Shown here: piece by piece, positions 53,293 through 64,000 of the stretch
Layout: each line of letters begins with the position of its first letter
Numbering within the stretch: the first letter of the stretch is position 1
From: Septoria linicola
Taxonomy: Eukaryota > Ascomycota > Dothideomycetes > Mycosphaerellales > Mycosphaerellaceae
Direction: 5' to 3'
DNA length: 64,000 nucleotides
NCBI GenBank assembly: GCA_024114885.1
Contig: CP099424.1
Coordinates: 248,001-312,000, forward strand
The notes under the pieces: model-generated
Database searches by the model: none
What the model was told of the DNA's origin: nothing
The model's input: the letters and a program-made list of their open reading frames with translations, nothing else
Made by a program: the position numbers and the translations under genes

Positions 53293-55324
53293 ATGACAAC
53301 GCAATATGGCACGCACTACGATGTGCTTATCATCGGATCCGGACCTGCGGGGCTGATGTGTGCTGTCTGGCTTGCATGTAGAGGGATCAAAATTTGCATT
53401 CTGGAGAACAAGCCTGCTCGACTTGAGCGAGGGCAGGCAGATGGGTTCGAGCCTCGCACCCTGGAAGTTCTTGATAGCTTTGGCTTGTTAGACACGTGGA
53501 TCCGTTGGGCAAACCGCACAGTCGATTTGGCAGTATGGGTGAGTGAAGATGTCTCAGGGCTGCACATTGTGTCGCTAATCTTGCTCAACCCGTCCAGATT
53601 GCCAATCAGCAGAAGGAGCTGCAACGCATCATCCGACGCAGCAATGCTGCAAGTGGTACCTCTCGGTTCGTGGACACTACTATGGACCAAGCCGTACTAG
53701 AACGGGCGATGGAAGACCATCTTATGCGCGAATATGGCGTGTCCGTGTCTTCCGGTACGGAAAGTGTTGCCTTGGATGTTGACACAAATCGACCTTATCC
53801 AGTGGCTGTGAAAGTGGGCGAGAGCGGCACAGCACGCACGCTGCATGCCAAGTATCTAGTGGGTGCAGATGGTGCACATTCATGGACGAGAAAGCAAACT
53901 GAAATCGTGATGGAGGGTTCTCGAAGCTGTAAGACTCTCGATGCTTTCACATAGGAAGACCGGCTGACCTGTGTACAGCTCAGTGCTGGGGTGTAGCTGA
54001 CATCAATCCTCTCACAAACTTCCGTAAGCGAGGAATCTTATCGTTATTACTGAGCAGCATACTGAACACACCCACAGCTGATATTCGAAGTCGTTGCATT
54101 GTCCACGACCGGCAACACGGGACATTGATGTTCATCCCTCGAGAAGCAGGAATGGTACGAATATACGTCCAGCTTGGAGACCTTGCACACAACAATCCAG
54201 ATTATCGATCTGAAGATGCGGCGAGCTACGTCCTGTACGCCACTCAGCAGATACTCAGCCCGTACCGCTTCGAGTTTGGAAACTGTTACCGATCGTCCTT
54301 TTACAACATCCAGCAACAGCTAGCGACCCACTTCACCGCTTTTGGTGGCCGTGTGTTCCTGGTGGGCGATGCGATCCATACACATTCTCCCAAAGCTGGA
54401 ATGGGATTGAACGTGAGTTTGCAGGACTCGTACAATCTAGGCTGGAAGCTAGCTGCTGTGATCAATGGAGAGGCAAAGCCATCACTTCTGGAGACGTACG
54501 AGAGCGATCGCCGGCCAGTTGCAGAGTTCCTTATCGACTTTGATCGTAACTTTCAGCAATTCTTCCACGCTCCACTATCTGGCAAGACAGTCGACGAGTA
54601 TCGCAATTCCATTGTGGAGGCAACGACGACCGAGCATGCCGAACTTTCTGGCATTTCTGTATGCTACTCTGAGCCCCGTACACGTGATGACTCAGTCTTT
54701 GTCCAAAATGACCTGGCCACAGGGATTCTTCCAGGCAGGAGAATACCACACGGCGTGGTCACCTGCGACGTAGACGGACAGGAAGTGGATGTGCACCAGC
54801 TCCTGCAGAGCAACGGCAAATGGCGGATGATCGTCTTTCCTGGCGACCTGCAAGATCCTGCTGCCATGCAAAGATATGCTAAGCTGGCTGATGACTTGAG
54901 TCGAGCTGACTCGCCACTCAACATATTTGCTCCCATGGCATCTACCGGAGCCAAGGCATTGGAGGTTTTGACAATCCACAGCACGCCAAGGTATAATGTT
55001 GAGTTGCGGGAGCTCCCTGAGGTGTATCACCCTTGGCATGCTGGCTTCGGATGGGATTATAACAAGGTGTATACAGATCATGCCATGGACAACGCATCAC
55101 CAGATGCCGGCTACTTGTATGAGAAATACGGCGTTCATGACCATGGCTGTGTCTTGCTCTTGAGGCCAGATCAGCATGTCAGCATGATCATGGACATAGA
55201 GCATGCGTCAAGCTTGTGTGCTCGAAATCTCAGCAATTGGCTTCGGTTGAGGGACGGGAATGGCTTCTCTGGCGACAACAGCATAAAGGAGGGGCAAACG
55301 GTGGAGGAGCGGCCGATGTTGTAG
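53293..55324 (+). CDS. FAD aromatic monooxygenase B (phenol 2-monooxygenase type)
   Basis: The model is join(53293..53538,53598..53928,53979..54023,54078..55324), 622 residues, a usual length for phenol 2-monooxygenase. The dinucleotide motif is Gly15-x-Gly17-x2-Gly20 (DVLIIGSGPAGLMCAVWL). The DG motif is LVGADGAHSWTRK and the GD motif VFLVGDAIHTHSPKAGMGLN. The C-terminal thioredoxin-like domain spans about 450-600, ending in HGCVLLLRPDQHVSMIMDIE. All splice phases close; exon 3 is only 45 nt. It hydroxylates an aromatic or enolic substrate. It differs clearly in sequence from monooxygenase A, so the two are not a recent duplicate. It lies 196 bp upstream of the amidase on the same strand. 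Confidence 0.9.
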
Positions 55325-55520
55325 CGACCCGTCGGATATACTATGTGGAAATATACTCGACCCCGGGTGCCGAGTGGAAGGTTCGAAACAATCTAGAGCT
55401 GCATTCTCCACAGCAAGTTCAATCTCAAGCCACGATCGTGCTCGAAAGGTTGCTAAGCCCAACACTTCTGTTGCAGTACGTCACACGACCGCTAATGCAG
55501 CCCTAAGCTTGTAGCAGCGA

Positions 55521-57403
55521 ATGCAAAAGCTGAGGGTCTTTCAAGCGACGCTTGGCAAAAGTGAAAGGCACGGTATCTCATGGAATCGACTGCTGCAACA
55601 ATTGCAAAGCAAGCAACACGTTGTATCGACAATGATTCCAGACACGGAAGGCATGAGCTGGCAAGCAATATGCCATGCCATGCAGAAACACCGAGACCAA
55701 TCGATTGCACAAGTCCAGCCCGCAGTCCCAGAGCTCCCTTCAGAACTCCCTCGAAATGTCACAAGCCTGCCGGGACAGCTTCTCTCAGCCGAAGTAGTCA
55801 GTCTTACGGAAGCGCTCCCAGAAGATCTCGTGTCCCAGCTTCGCGCAAGACAGATCACCAGTAAAACTCTCACGACAGCTTTCCTCCAGCGAGCCGGCCT
55901 AGCATGCAAGCTCACGAACTGCATCACTGAGCTCCTGCCATCGCGAGCTCTACAACGAGCAGAGTACCTCGACTCCTACATTGCGGAGCACGGCAAGCCC
56001 ATTGGCCCACTTCACGGCTTGCCAATCTCTGTGAAAGAAATGGTAGGTATGCAAGGCCTGGACTTGAACTCTGCCTTTGTGTCATGGGCTGGCAGAGAGC
56101 CTCCCAAAGCTGATGCATTGCTTTTGCAACTTTTGTGGAATGCAGGTGCGGTGTTCTATTGCAGGACTACGCAGCCGCAGAGTCTGATGCAGCTGGAGAC
56201 GACGAGCAATCTGTACGGCACAACGGTAAATCCTCATAATACTCTGCTTACGGCGGGTGGGAGTTCAGGTGGCGAGGGGGCGTTGCTGGGCGTGAGAGGT
56301 AGTTGTTTGGGTGTCGGGACTGATATTGGCGGAAGTATACGAGTGCCAGCGGCCAATAATGGCATCTTTGGCTTCAAGCCTACTAGTCTGCGATTGCCAC
56401 TTGTTGGGTGTCAAGCGACGATGGCAGGACAGGAGCTTGTAGTACCCGCTATTGGGCCATTGTCAACTTCACTGGAGGGAATGAAGATGTTCATGCGAGC
56501 TGTGATTGGGCAGAAGCCGTGGCTGGTCGATCCTAACCTTGTGAGCATGCCATGGAAGGAAGAATCGCAGCTACGATCCGGACAGGATGGCAGAAGAAAG
56601 CTGCGTGTGGGTATAATGGAAGATGATGGGATCGTAAGGCCGCATCCACCAATCCTTCGCGGTCTCCGATCGATGGTCGAGAGGCTGTGTAGGGACCCTG
56701 ATATTGAATGTGTAGACTTCCCTGCGTATAAGCACGACGAAGCTTGGAAGCTTACGAGTACTTTGTACTTTGCGGACGGAGGAGCGGAGGAAATGGAGGC
56801 AATCGACGCTTCTCGCGAGCCGTGGCTTCCACTTTCCGAATGGGTTGTAAAAGAGAATGCGAATGTGAGAGAGCTTCACGTGCGTGACAGCTGGAAGCTC
56901 GTGGTCCAGAAGAAGCAGTACAAAGTTGCATACCAGCAGCACTGGAACAGTATTGGGACATCCATTCTCGGGCCTGCAGAGGGGACTATTGATGCGGCGC
57001 GGGTAACATCATCCGATCGACCCATCGTGGATGTTTTGCTCTGTCCTGTGGGCCCAGGTTGCGCGCCTCCGCATGGTAATTCCAAGTACTGGAGCTACTC
57101 ATCGCAGTGGAATTTGCTGGAGTATCCTGCCATAGCGTTTCCGACCGGACTGTTTTGTGGGCCAGGAGACCAGGCTAACGACGCGTATGTGCCTCGGAAC
57201 GACATTGATAAATGGCACCACGAGCTCTGTAAGTTCGAATCCCGATTGTCGATCGCCTCTTCACAAGCTGATCCTTCTCAGATCAACAAGATGTTTATGC
57301 AGGTGCGCCCATCTCACTTCAGCTGGTGGCGAGGAGATTCGAGGACGAGAAGGTCATCGAAGCACTGGAGATGATGCTCGAGACCTTCAACTCCGGTCTG
57401 TGA
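55521..57403 (+). CDS. Amidase-signature hydrolase
   Basis: The model is join(55521..57228,57282..57403), 609 residues. An amidase-signature enzyme that cleaves C-N amide bonds. The Ser-cisSer-Lys triad is complete: Lys172 in SVKEM, Ser248 in GGSSGG and Ser272 in GTDIGGSIRVPA. The last exon restores the conserved end YQQDVYAGAPISLQLVARRF. Reading through the 53-nt intron gives a wrong tail, so the splice is required. The true start may be Met38 or Met45 (MSWQAICHAMQKHRDQSI), since relatives begin near there. As a cluster neighbour it could release an amine from a formamide or other amide formed from an isocyanide. That role is inference. Confidence 0.88.
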
Positions 57404-57575
57404 TCTTGTAGAGAGAGCTCCCATGTCGCATTGAGCCGATGTACAGAGGGAAGGGACGTCGCTAAACTTTCATTTCAATGCATGTCAACATGAGCATGAG
57501 CATCTATGGTGCTCAATCGTGCTATCAGATGCTACCTAGCCCATCACGAAACGCCAATGCATAGTAGACCCACAT

Positions 57576-60155
57576 CTATTGAGCCCTGATCGCATTTCCA
57601 AGCGCACCACCCGTGAAGCCAGAACCTCCACCACCTCGGGGAAGTCCACCGCGGCCACGACCGCCACCTCCTCGACCTCCGCGTCCGCCACGGCCGCCAC
57701 GTTGCGGTTGCCTCTCGAAAGCGTTCGATGTGCCTTGTGTCCGCTGTTCCAGTACCCGCTCGTTGCTCTCGATGAGATTCTGTGCCTTGTCGGCAAGCGT
57801 GAGAGACAAACTCTGCAGCCTGCTAAGCTCCACGCCCTTGCGGAAGATGATAGCGCTGTTGACTTGGTCAAGTGCAGCGGCAAGATCTTCGTGGTGGATC
57901 ATCTTGCTGACAATCGCCGCGACCTTGCGTGGCTCCAGCTCGAACATCTCTGCAAGATTCTGGATCGACAGAGTGTCGTAGAACGGTGCGTAGGTGAAGA
58001 GGTACGTTCGGAGACCTTCCTCTTGGATCTGGCCCTCGAGCATGGTCTTGATCTCTGCAGCTTGTGGCAGAAGATCCCAGATCTTGATGCTGGTGATGAA
58101 CTCAGCTGCCTTCTTCCACTCACCAGCAGCGAGAGCCTTGGAGGCTTGCATGACATGGTCACGCGTGTTCTCTGGTGGTCCGGTAAAGATTTGACGCTCG
58201 TGATACTCTAGCATACGGCGGTAAGACTTCGAGATGACACGCTTCTTCAGGTCGGGCGAAGATCCTGATTGTGCGAGTGTTGGGATCTCAAGAAGCATGG
58301 AACATGTCAAGTAGACGCATTCCAGCAGCTCGAGATTGATGTGCATGTGGAATGGCAATTGTCTCTGTCGCTCCAGGCGTTCCTGCTCGGGCGTGATTTG
58401 TGAGTAGCGCTGCATTTGCAAGCCTTGGGCGAGCAACTCCTTTTGCCTCTGACTGCCGCAAATGTCCTGTAGAGAAGTCTGGCACTCGTATACGAGACCG
58501 GCACGGAAAGCGCAGAGTCCGACTTGGGTGAGTGTGCGGTTGTAGAGAATCTGAGTGTTCACATCGAAGCTGCCAATCGTCTCTTGGAGATGGGACATGA
58601 GCATCATGTCACGAGCACGGTAGTACTGGTCGTGGAGGGCGAGGTAGTAGATTTGGCAGAGCATTGCGCGACCCTTGATGATACCCTCGGCATTCTTGAA
58701 CAGGTAGCTGGCGAGCGTCTCAACAAGTTTCGTGATGTCTGTGCTTTGAGCACGGGGTGTGATAGTGGAGTCGAGCTTTGGTGAAATCTCCTTCCAGCTC
58801 TTCTCCTCGAGGATGGTGACGACCTGCGCAGGCTTGAAGTAGAGGTGCTCGAGTCGGCGCATGACAACACGGTTGACGTTTTCTTGAGATGCGTCCAGCT
58901 TTGGCGTGGACTTTAGACGCTCGGCGTAGATGGAGGCGCGGACAATGTTGGAGTAGAGGATGCCCTCGTCTTGGAGTCGCTCAACGTACTCGGATGTGTG
59001 AGGGTCAACGTGCTGCAGCACGCGAGTGAGCTCATCATCGAGACGCTCAACGAAAGAGACGACGCTGCCAGGGGTCTTGAAAAGCTCGCCTTCGGTAATG
59101 ACTGGCAGCTTCTCATCATCTTCCCACTCCTCAGCTTGCTCGATCACGATGATGTTCTTGTTGTTTTCGAGCACGCTCAACAGCTGCGAGATTTCCTGGG
59201 AGGCCAACTTCCACTGCTCCTGTGCCATTTGCGAGCCAGTGCCAGAGGTCAGATCGAAACGAGTGGCGATCACGGTAAGGAGAACGCGGATCTTTTGGTA
59301 GTCGTTGACCGCCACATCCAACAGCTTCTCCATGATCCGGATCTGCTCAAGACGATCGGTGTTCTTGCGACCACGAGACTCGACAATGGAGCGCAAGTGC
59401 TTGAGAATGCTCTCGGGAGTGTAGACCATGGCCTTGCCGCCAGCACCGACCATGGTGAAGCCATCGTCCCCGGCGTCAATGGCCTCGGCGTTGCTGACCA
59501 GGGCAGACTTGGCCTTCTTTGCTTTGGGAGCCTTGACATCTTCGACCACATCCTCCTTCATGAAATCGTCGGGGTCCTTTCGGAAGGCGTCGACCTCGTT
59601 GGCGTAGTCGCGGTTGTTCTTCTTGATCTTCTGGCGCAACGCGTTCAAACCCTTTTGGGCAATAGGGTTCATCTTCTTGCCAGGCGTCACCTTTTGCTTC
59701 TCAAAGGCTTCAGCGACCAGCGTCTCCAGCTCGGCAATGGTCTTGATGTACATCTTGGGCGCCTTGCCATCGAGATCGCGGATGAGGGTGGGCAGCTGTC
59801 GGTTCATCTTGTCGTAGTTGTCGTTGATGGCATTCCAGTCGCTGATCTTCTCGCCGTTCTCAATCAGGCGGATCGTGCCTTCCAACTCATCGAAGCGCTT
59901 GTCCTTGGCCGACTTGACGACGGTGACTTTGTCCTCGTCGCTCTCCTCGTCTTCTGACGAGACTTCGCGCAAGAAACGGTTGGCGCCCGTCTTTCCGCCC
60001 TCGTCGTCGCTGCTGGAGTCGCTGTCGTCGTCATCGTCCTCCTCGCTGCTCTCCTCGCTGCTCTCCTCCTCTGCCTTTTCCTCCTCGCTGTACAGCTCCT
60101 CCTCGTCGGAGCTGCTCTCGCTGGAGCTGTCTTGGCCGTGGAAGAATCGCGACAT
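57576..60155 (-). CDS. NIP1: Translation initiation factor eIF3 subunit c
   Basis: Core subunit of eIF3 that bridges the 40S ribosome, eIF1 and eIF5. Single exon. The start chosen is [20 protein letters not shown], the conserved N-terminus (859 residues); an ATG 24 bp upstream would add 8. An acidic Ser/Asp/Glu-rich stretch (about 8-60) comes first, then a helical domain with [22 protein letters not shown]. The PCI domain lies near 640-790 ([41 protein letters not shown]), and the C-terminus is an Arg-Gly-rich tail ([16 protein letters not shown]). It is a housekeeping gene that probably marks the cluster edge, convergent with the amidase at 172 bp. Confidence 0.96.
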   Translation of the reverse strand: MSRFFHGQDSSSESSSDEEELYSEEEKAEEESSEESSEEDDDDDSDSSSDDEGGKTGANRFLREVSSEDEESDEDKVTVVKSAKDKRFDELEGTIRLIENGEKISDWNAINDNYDKMNRQLPTLIRDLDGKAPKMYIKTIAELETLVAEAFEKQKVTPGKKMNPIAQKGLNALRQKIKKNNRDYANEVDAFRKDPDDFMKEDVVEDVKAPKAKKAKSALVSNAEAIDAGDDGFTMVGAGGKAMVYTPESILKHLRSIVESRGRKNTDRLEQIRIMEKLLDVAVNDYQKIRVLLTVIATRFDLTSGTGSQMAQEQWKLASQEISQLLSVLENNKNIIVIEQAEEWEDDEKLPVITEGELFKTPGSVVSFVERLDDELTRVLQHVDPHTSEYVERLQDEGILYSNIVRASIYAERLKSTPKLDASQENVNRVVMRRLEHLYFKPAQVVTILEEKSWKEISPKLDSTITPRAQSTDITKLVETLASYLFKNAEGIIKGRAMLCQIYYLALHDQYYRARDMMLMSHLQETIGSFDVNTQILYNRTLTQVGLCAFRAGLVYECQTSLQDICGSQRQKELLAQGLQMQRYSQITPEQERLERQRQLPFHMHINLELLECVYLTCSMLLEIPTLAQSGSSPDLKKRVISKSYRRMLEYHERQIFTGPPENTRDHVMQASKALAAGEWKKAAEFITSIKIWDLLPQAAEIKTMLEGQIQEEGLRTYLFTYAPFYDTLSIQNLAEMFELEPRKVAAIVSKMIHHEDLAAALDQVNSAIIFRKGVELSRLQSLSLTLADKAQNLIESNERVLEQRTQGTSNAFERQPQRGGRGGRGGRGGGGRGRGGLPRGGGGSGFTGGALGNAIRAQ

Positions 60156-61278
60156 CGTGGGTGCGGACGGCGGTGGCAAGTGTTCGGGCGGCTCTTGCCT
60201 TTGATATCGTGTCCTGATTGCTCTCCTCTGACGCGATGTCGATGTGAGTCAGAAGTCGGACGGACGGTGTGATGTCGTCCAGGCAGGCGAAGCGATGGAT
60301 GGATGGATGGCTGCAAGGTGGGATTCCGCCGGAATCAGTGCCAAGATTATTTTTCTAAGTTAGTGCGGGATTCCCTTCCCTTCCCGCCGCGACGCTTTCA
60401 CAACGCTTCACGCGACAGAGCAGAGGGGCACGCACCTTGTCCTTCGCCACCACAACAGCCATCCCATCGCCATTTCTATCTTGGGTGAGTAGAGATGGCG
60501 CAGCGTTGCAGAGTCACAATCGCTCATGTGGTTGACTCAATGAGAATATTCTGCTCACAGCGATGGCGATGACTGACACCTCTTGCGGCGGTGGCAGATG
60601 CGCTCACGAACGTTGTGCACGTGTGCGTGCAACATCTCACGAGTCAAAGCGACCTCCACCGTGACTTCACTTGCGCGTCCGTCCAGCAATACACCAACTT
60701 TGAGCTCTAGCAGCACCTTCCCAGAGGTCGTGACACACGACTCCAGGCGATGATTTTGTGCTGGGCTGAGCAATTGGATTCTCAACATGATTGGCGCTCA
60801 ATGTGGTCAAAGTGTTCGTGCTGCTCTACACCGCTCTGAACATTCTCGCATTGCCACAATGTCAAAACTGGTTCGGCTGCGAGTGATGCAGCTTTCTCAC
60901 CCACACTCCTTTCCACACGCCAAGGTCTCCGACCTGCAAAATGCTCTCTGCAGCACGCAAGACTGCTGTAAAACTGTATGCAGTAATCAGAGGCCTAATA
61001 TGCTGACTCCAGGTAGCACCCTCATAACGTTCAGTAACAGGCCGACGGGATGTTATATACCAAGAGGAGCAATAGCTTCGTGTACCACAGACAAGTGGGG
61101 TACTGATGCTCAAGTTCAACAGAGTTTCACACGACACACAAAGCAGCTCACATCCGGGTACGTCATGGCGCCACATGCTTTGCATTGACCAGATACAGTT
61201 GGGCCTGCATGAGGTCTTGATGTCTTACTTCTAGGGCATTTGTCTCGTCCTCCCCAAGACTCAATCAAAGTCACCACA
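60156..61278. other. Intergenic, divergent
   Basis: About 1.12 kb upstream of eIF3c and of the adenylate-forming enzyme. It holds a short GATG run near 60293-60311. No gene is supported. Confidence 0.5.
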
Positions 61279-62991
61279 ATGCAAGATCCAGGCTTGTCTG
61301 AAGATTTTGGAGGCGATGCTGAGCCATGTCCAGATTCGTTATGGGAATGGCTATCAGGAGCAGGCTCCCAGAGTCGAGAACAGGCTGCGCTCATCGTGCC
61401 CGATCCCAAGACGAGCAAGTGGACGGTGGCCTGGGACTATGGGAGTCTCGTTGATCGTGTTGAGCAACTGGCCGGCACTTGGACGGAAGCTGGAGTCATA
61501 TCAGGCGACAGGCTCTTCGTGTTTGTGGACAATTCTTCGGCAGCAGACTGGACACTGCTCTTTTGGCTGGCAGCAAGATTGGGGCTCACGTTCATGCCAC
61601 TAGATCCTGCCATCTTCCATCGACCGGATGAGCTGAAATCTATGATCTCTCTACTGAAGCCTGCCGCTATCGTTGTGCAAGATGATACCTGCGTCAACAA
61701 CTGGGATGCCATCGAGCTCGACTACACGCCCAAGTTGCAGCGAGTGTGCAGTAAATCCAGTCAGAGTGGCTTGGATTGGCAGGCACTGGACCACGTGAAA
61801 GGCCCAGCACCAGCAGCTCCATTTCCAGAGACTGGACCTGATCATGTCGCCATCATCATGAATACAAGCGGATCGACTAGTCTCCCGAAATGCTGCCCGG
61901 TGACTGTGCGCACTTTGGTCACCGAGATTCGCCAATATCACTCTATGCACAACTCTCGTTTCACGTCTGCCACCAAGCATCTGGTTTCCACGAGTGTCTG
62001 CCGACCAATCTCGTACCTGGCATGCGTCAACACCTGGATCGCTGGAGGAGCTGCAGTATTCACTGGAGGAGCCTTCGATGCGGACATAACCTTCAGAGCC
62101 CTTGACAAAGCAAAATGTACACATGCATGGTTCGTGCCTGCTATGGTCAACATCTTGCATGCCGAGATGGGTGAACACAATCTAGACACTCTACGGACTG
62201 TATTCATGTCGGGAGATACTGCGGAAGCAAAGACGATAGAGAAGGCGAAAGACTTACTGCCTGCTTCCTGTCAATTCATCTCTCACTGGGGTATGTCTGA
62301 GGGCGCACCCCTGTTTGGATACAATGAAGATGAGCAGACGAGCTTTGAAAAGGACTCTGGGATCGGTGGCATAGGTCGCGCTCTGCGTGGCACTCGAGTC
62401 CGTGTATGCGAAGGCGACTCTAATTCGCCGGTCAAACGAGGGAACCAAGGCGCGCTACACGTCAAATCTGATGCAATGATCGGCGGCTACCTAGACAACC
62501 GAAGTGAAGAGGACTTCTACGACGATGCGCTTGGCAGATGGTTCAAGACTGGCGATACTGCAGTCATGGATGCTTCAGGTGTTCTCTACATCGTGGGCCG
62601 CACGAAGGACATCATCGTCTACAAGGGCCGAAATATTGTGCCTACCGTTGTGCAAAGTTACCTCAAAGGACAGTTCCCGGCAGAGTGGGTATTAGTTGGA
62701 CTGAAAGACGAAGTCTATGGGGAGATTCCTGCTCTTGTGGTCGATACGTTGCCTTTCTCGAAGCAGGAAGTGTTGGACTATGTCAAGCAGTCGGATATTG
62801 AGGACTCTGGTCTCAAGGGTGGGATTCATGAGCTGAAAGAGCTGGGGTTCGAGGGTTGGCCGTATAATTCTTCGAATAAGATACAGAAGTTAGAGCTGAT
62901 TGAGGCTGTCGAGAGGGTGAGGAAGGGGCGCGGCCGAGAGCAGGTGTTCTGCGAAGAGCTGTGCGATATTGCCCTCGTGATAAGAGATTGA
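61279..62991 (+). CDS. Stand-alone adenylate-forming enzyme (acyl/aryl-CoA synthetase-like)
   Basis: Single exon of 570 residues starting MQDPGLSEDF in good context (CACAATG). It has an ANL-superfamily adenylation fold. The P-loop motif is NTSGSTSLPK (usually TSGTTGxPK, here Ser and Leu replace Thr and Gly). The A5 region is ISHWGMSEGAPLFGY, A7 is GRWFKTGDTAV and A8 is VGRTKDIIVYKGRNIVP. A C-terminal Lys lies in SSNKIQKLEL, the A10 position. There is no carrier domain and no C-terminal peroxisomal signal. It would activate a carboxylic acid as an adenylate, then perhaps a CoA thioester. It lies just beyond eIF3c, so it may be an outlying member of the isocyanide cluster or unrelated. Confidence 0.85.
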   Translation: MQDPGLSEDFGGDAEPCPDSLWEWLSGAGSQSREQAALIVPDPKTSKWTVAWDYGSLVDRVEQLAGTWTEAGVISGDRLFVFVDNSSAADWTLLFWLAARLGLTFMPLDPAIFHRPDELKSMISLLKPAAIVVQDDTCVNNWDAIELDYTPKLQRVCSKSSQSGLDWQALDHVKGPAPAAPFPETGPDHVAIIMNTSGSTSLPKCCPVTVRTLVTEIRQYHSMHNSRFTSATKHLVSTSVCRPISYLACVNTWIAGGAAVFTGGAFDADITFRALDKAKCTHAWFVPAMVNILHAEMGEHNLDTLRTVFMSGDTAEAKTIEKAKDLLPASCQFISHWGMSEGAPLFGYNEDEQTSFEKDSGIGGIGRALRGTRVRVCEGDSNSPVKRGNQGALHVKSDAMIGGYLDNRSEEDFYDDALGRWFKTGDTAVMDASGVLYIVGRTKDIIVYKGRNIVPTVVQSYLKGQFPAEWVLVGLKDEVYGEIPALVVDTLPFSKQEVLDYVKQSDIEDSGLKGGIHELKELGFEGWPYNSSNKIQKLELIEAVERVRKGRGREQVFCEELCDIALVIRD

Positions 62992-63289
62992 TATGAGCTG
63001 CTAGTCAATTTGTGAAAGGCGACGACACGGATGAGCAAGCTCCAAAGCATTTCTTTGATCCAATGTTGAAGCTATCTCAAATCGCTGAGTCTCGCCCAAT
63101 CAAGTAGGAAGCCGCGGCCTGGGGCAGGGACCTGTAGAGGTACAATGGGTGAGGCTGGAGGCGGCGGGCACTCGAACTTTGCGGATAACATAGTATAGAC
63201 TGCCTCAAAGTGGCGAGTGCACGGGCGTCCGATTTCAGTGACTCCGCAGTGATGGTCGCACTGAACGGTACCTCCCCGTACACGTAGCA
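62992..63289. other. Intergenic, convergent 3' ends
   Basis: 298 bp between two convergent stop codons. Nothing is recognised. Confidence 0.5.
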
Positions 63290-64000
63290 TCAGACTTCAA
63301 AATGCTGCTTGCCGTTTCCGCATTCCACAGCCCGGCGTTTGTCTTTCCCCAACTCAGCTGACAGCCAGGCTGATACCAAATCGCCAGTATCTGTGCCACG
63401 CTGCTCATCAAGCTCAAAGATCTTGCGCAACAATCGGGCCTTTAGTGCAATGTCCTCCTCAGCAATGCGTAGCTGCTCTTTCAGCACCGCGATCTCAGTC
63501 TCTTCCTCAGCCGCAATCTCATCGTCACCAAGAAACGATTGTGGCTCGCTTTCGTATCGGTCTGCCAGTTCTCGGGACTTGTCTGGCTGATCGTGCACTT
63601 CGCAAGAGCTCTCTTGACCGTGCATGTTGGCAAGCGACAGCGTCGAAATGGGTTCACTGCGGTGCGATGACAGTGGTGTCCTCAATGCGATCTGCGTTGT
63701 ATTTGGGAGGTGCAACTGTTCGACCAGGTCGTTAACCTGATTTAGGTCGTGCTGTCGCACTGCTGGGGGTTGACCATCTTTCCGTGCTCGACTGAAGCCA
63801 GCTCGCCATTCTGCAACTTCGCGTAGAGTCCTCGAAGACGTAAGCTCCCTGCGAAATGGACCAATCTGGGAGGTGCGAATTCCGTAGAACGCCGCTGGAG
63901 CAAGGGCACGAGGCGTATGTGCTACCCTGTCCTCCACTTCCTCACTGAGCTTGACGTTGCTCGGTCGCTGAGGCGCACGGTAGCGATTCCGCAGTTGACT
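63290..64000 (-). CDS. Hypothetical coiled-coil protein, 3' part
   Basis: The frame stays open from the window edge to a stop at 63290, so the N-terminus is outside. About 236 residues are visible: a basic, Pro-rich N-part, a Ser/Thr-rich middle, then an acidic segment (DDEIAAEEETEIAVLKEQLR) that begins a coiled coil of about 50 residues (ALLKEQL/LLRKIFELDEQ pattern) and a basic end. There is no recognisable domain. It could be a scaffold or transcription-linked protein, but I do not assign a function. Confidence 0.55.
   Translation of the reverse strand, partial: SQLRNRYRAPQRPSNVKLSEEVEDRVAHTPRALAPAAFYGIRTSQIGPFRRELTSSRTLREVAEWRAGFSRARKDGQPPAVRQHDLNQVNDLVEQLHLPNTTQIALRTPLSSHRSEPISTLSLANMHGQESSCEVHDQPDKSRELADRYESEPQSFLGDDEIAAEEETEIAVLKEQLRIAEEDIALKARLLRKIFELDEQRGTDTGDLVSAWLSAELGKDKRRAVECGNGKQHFEV

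Noticed and set aside
57229..57250. GTTCGAATCCC string resembling a tRNA B box
   Set aside because: It lies in the amidase intron, the T-stem does not pair and there is no A box upstream.
58971..59957. 328-codon plus-strand frame
   Set aside because: Antisense of eIF3c; leucine/valine/glycine-rich composition arises from the reverse complement of the helical coding sequence.

Overview
The window is nuclear DNA of a filamentous ascomycete (Pezizomycotina). Genes are dense, mostly 1-3 kb, with short GT-AG introns (about 40-160 nt, CTGAC/CTAAT-type branch sites) and no operons. Family content (heme-thiolate peroxidase, fungal STAND/NLR protein, Vip1-type RRM protein, AIM21, isocyanide synthase-dioxygenase) suggests Dothideomycetes, but I cannot name a species. 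I see no rRNA, convincing tRNA, transposon or CRISPR array. Exon structures were worked out by hand from splice sites and reading phase, so they are models rather than transcript-supported annotation. LAYOUT: 0-8.4 kb holds the 3' end of an ATG22-like gene, then glucosamine-6-phosphate deaminase, an UNC93-like transporter and an atypical hexokinase. These three look like a GlcNAc/GlcN catabolic neighbourhood. 9.6-12 kb has a copper chaperone for superoxide dismutase (CCS1) and, on the same strand, an RRM protein ending in two Neurospora-type metallothionein motifs. 12.8-19.5 kb has a large secreted protein with about 24 cysteine-bearing 19-residue repeats, a single-pass membrane protein and a GFA-fold zinc protein. 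20.8-31.4 kb has an NPF/DPF-motif protein, an MFS exporter, a secreted heme-thiolate peroxidase (GC-AG intron, 20-nt exon), an RS-rich nuclear protein and a Helo-like/NACHT/ankyrin NLR. 33.6-42.8 kb holds AIM21, Arp8 (with an apparent 1-nt frameshift), NTF2, a small NTF2-like-fold protein and a Thr-rich secreted protein. 43.9-57.4 kb is a probable secondary-metabolite cluster. Its core is a two-domain isocyanide synthase (DIT1/PvcA) fused to a TauD/PvcB-type dioxygenase, accompanied by two FAD aromatic monooxygenases, an MFS exporter, a sulfotransferase-like P-loop protein, a GNAT acetyltransferase and an amidase, arranged around three divergent promoters. Housekeeping eIF3c (NIP1) follows, then a stand-alone adenylate-forming enzyme that may or may not belong to the cluster, and a partial coiled-coil protein running off the end. 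HOW THEY WORK TOGETHER: in the cluster, the synthase would convert an amino-acid amine to an isonitrile and the fused dioxygenase would desaturate or oxidise it. The monooxygenases, acetyltransferase, sulfotransferase-like protein and amidase are candidate tailoring enzymes and the MFS protein a candidate exporter. Fungal isocyanides are often tied to copper handling, so the copper genes 35 kb away are a suggestive but unproven link.
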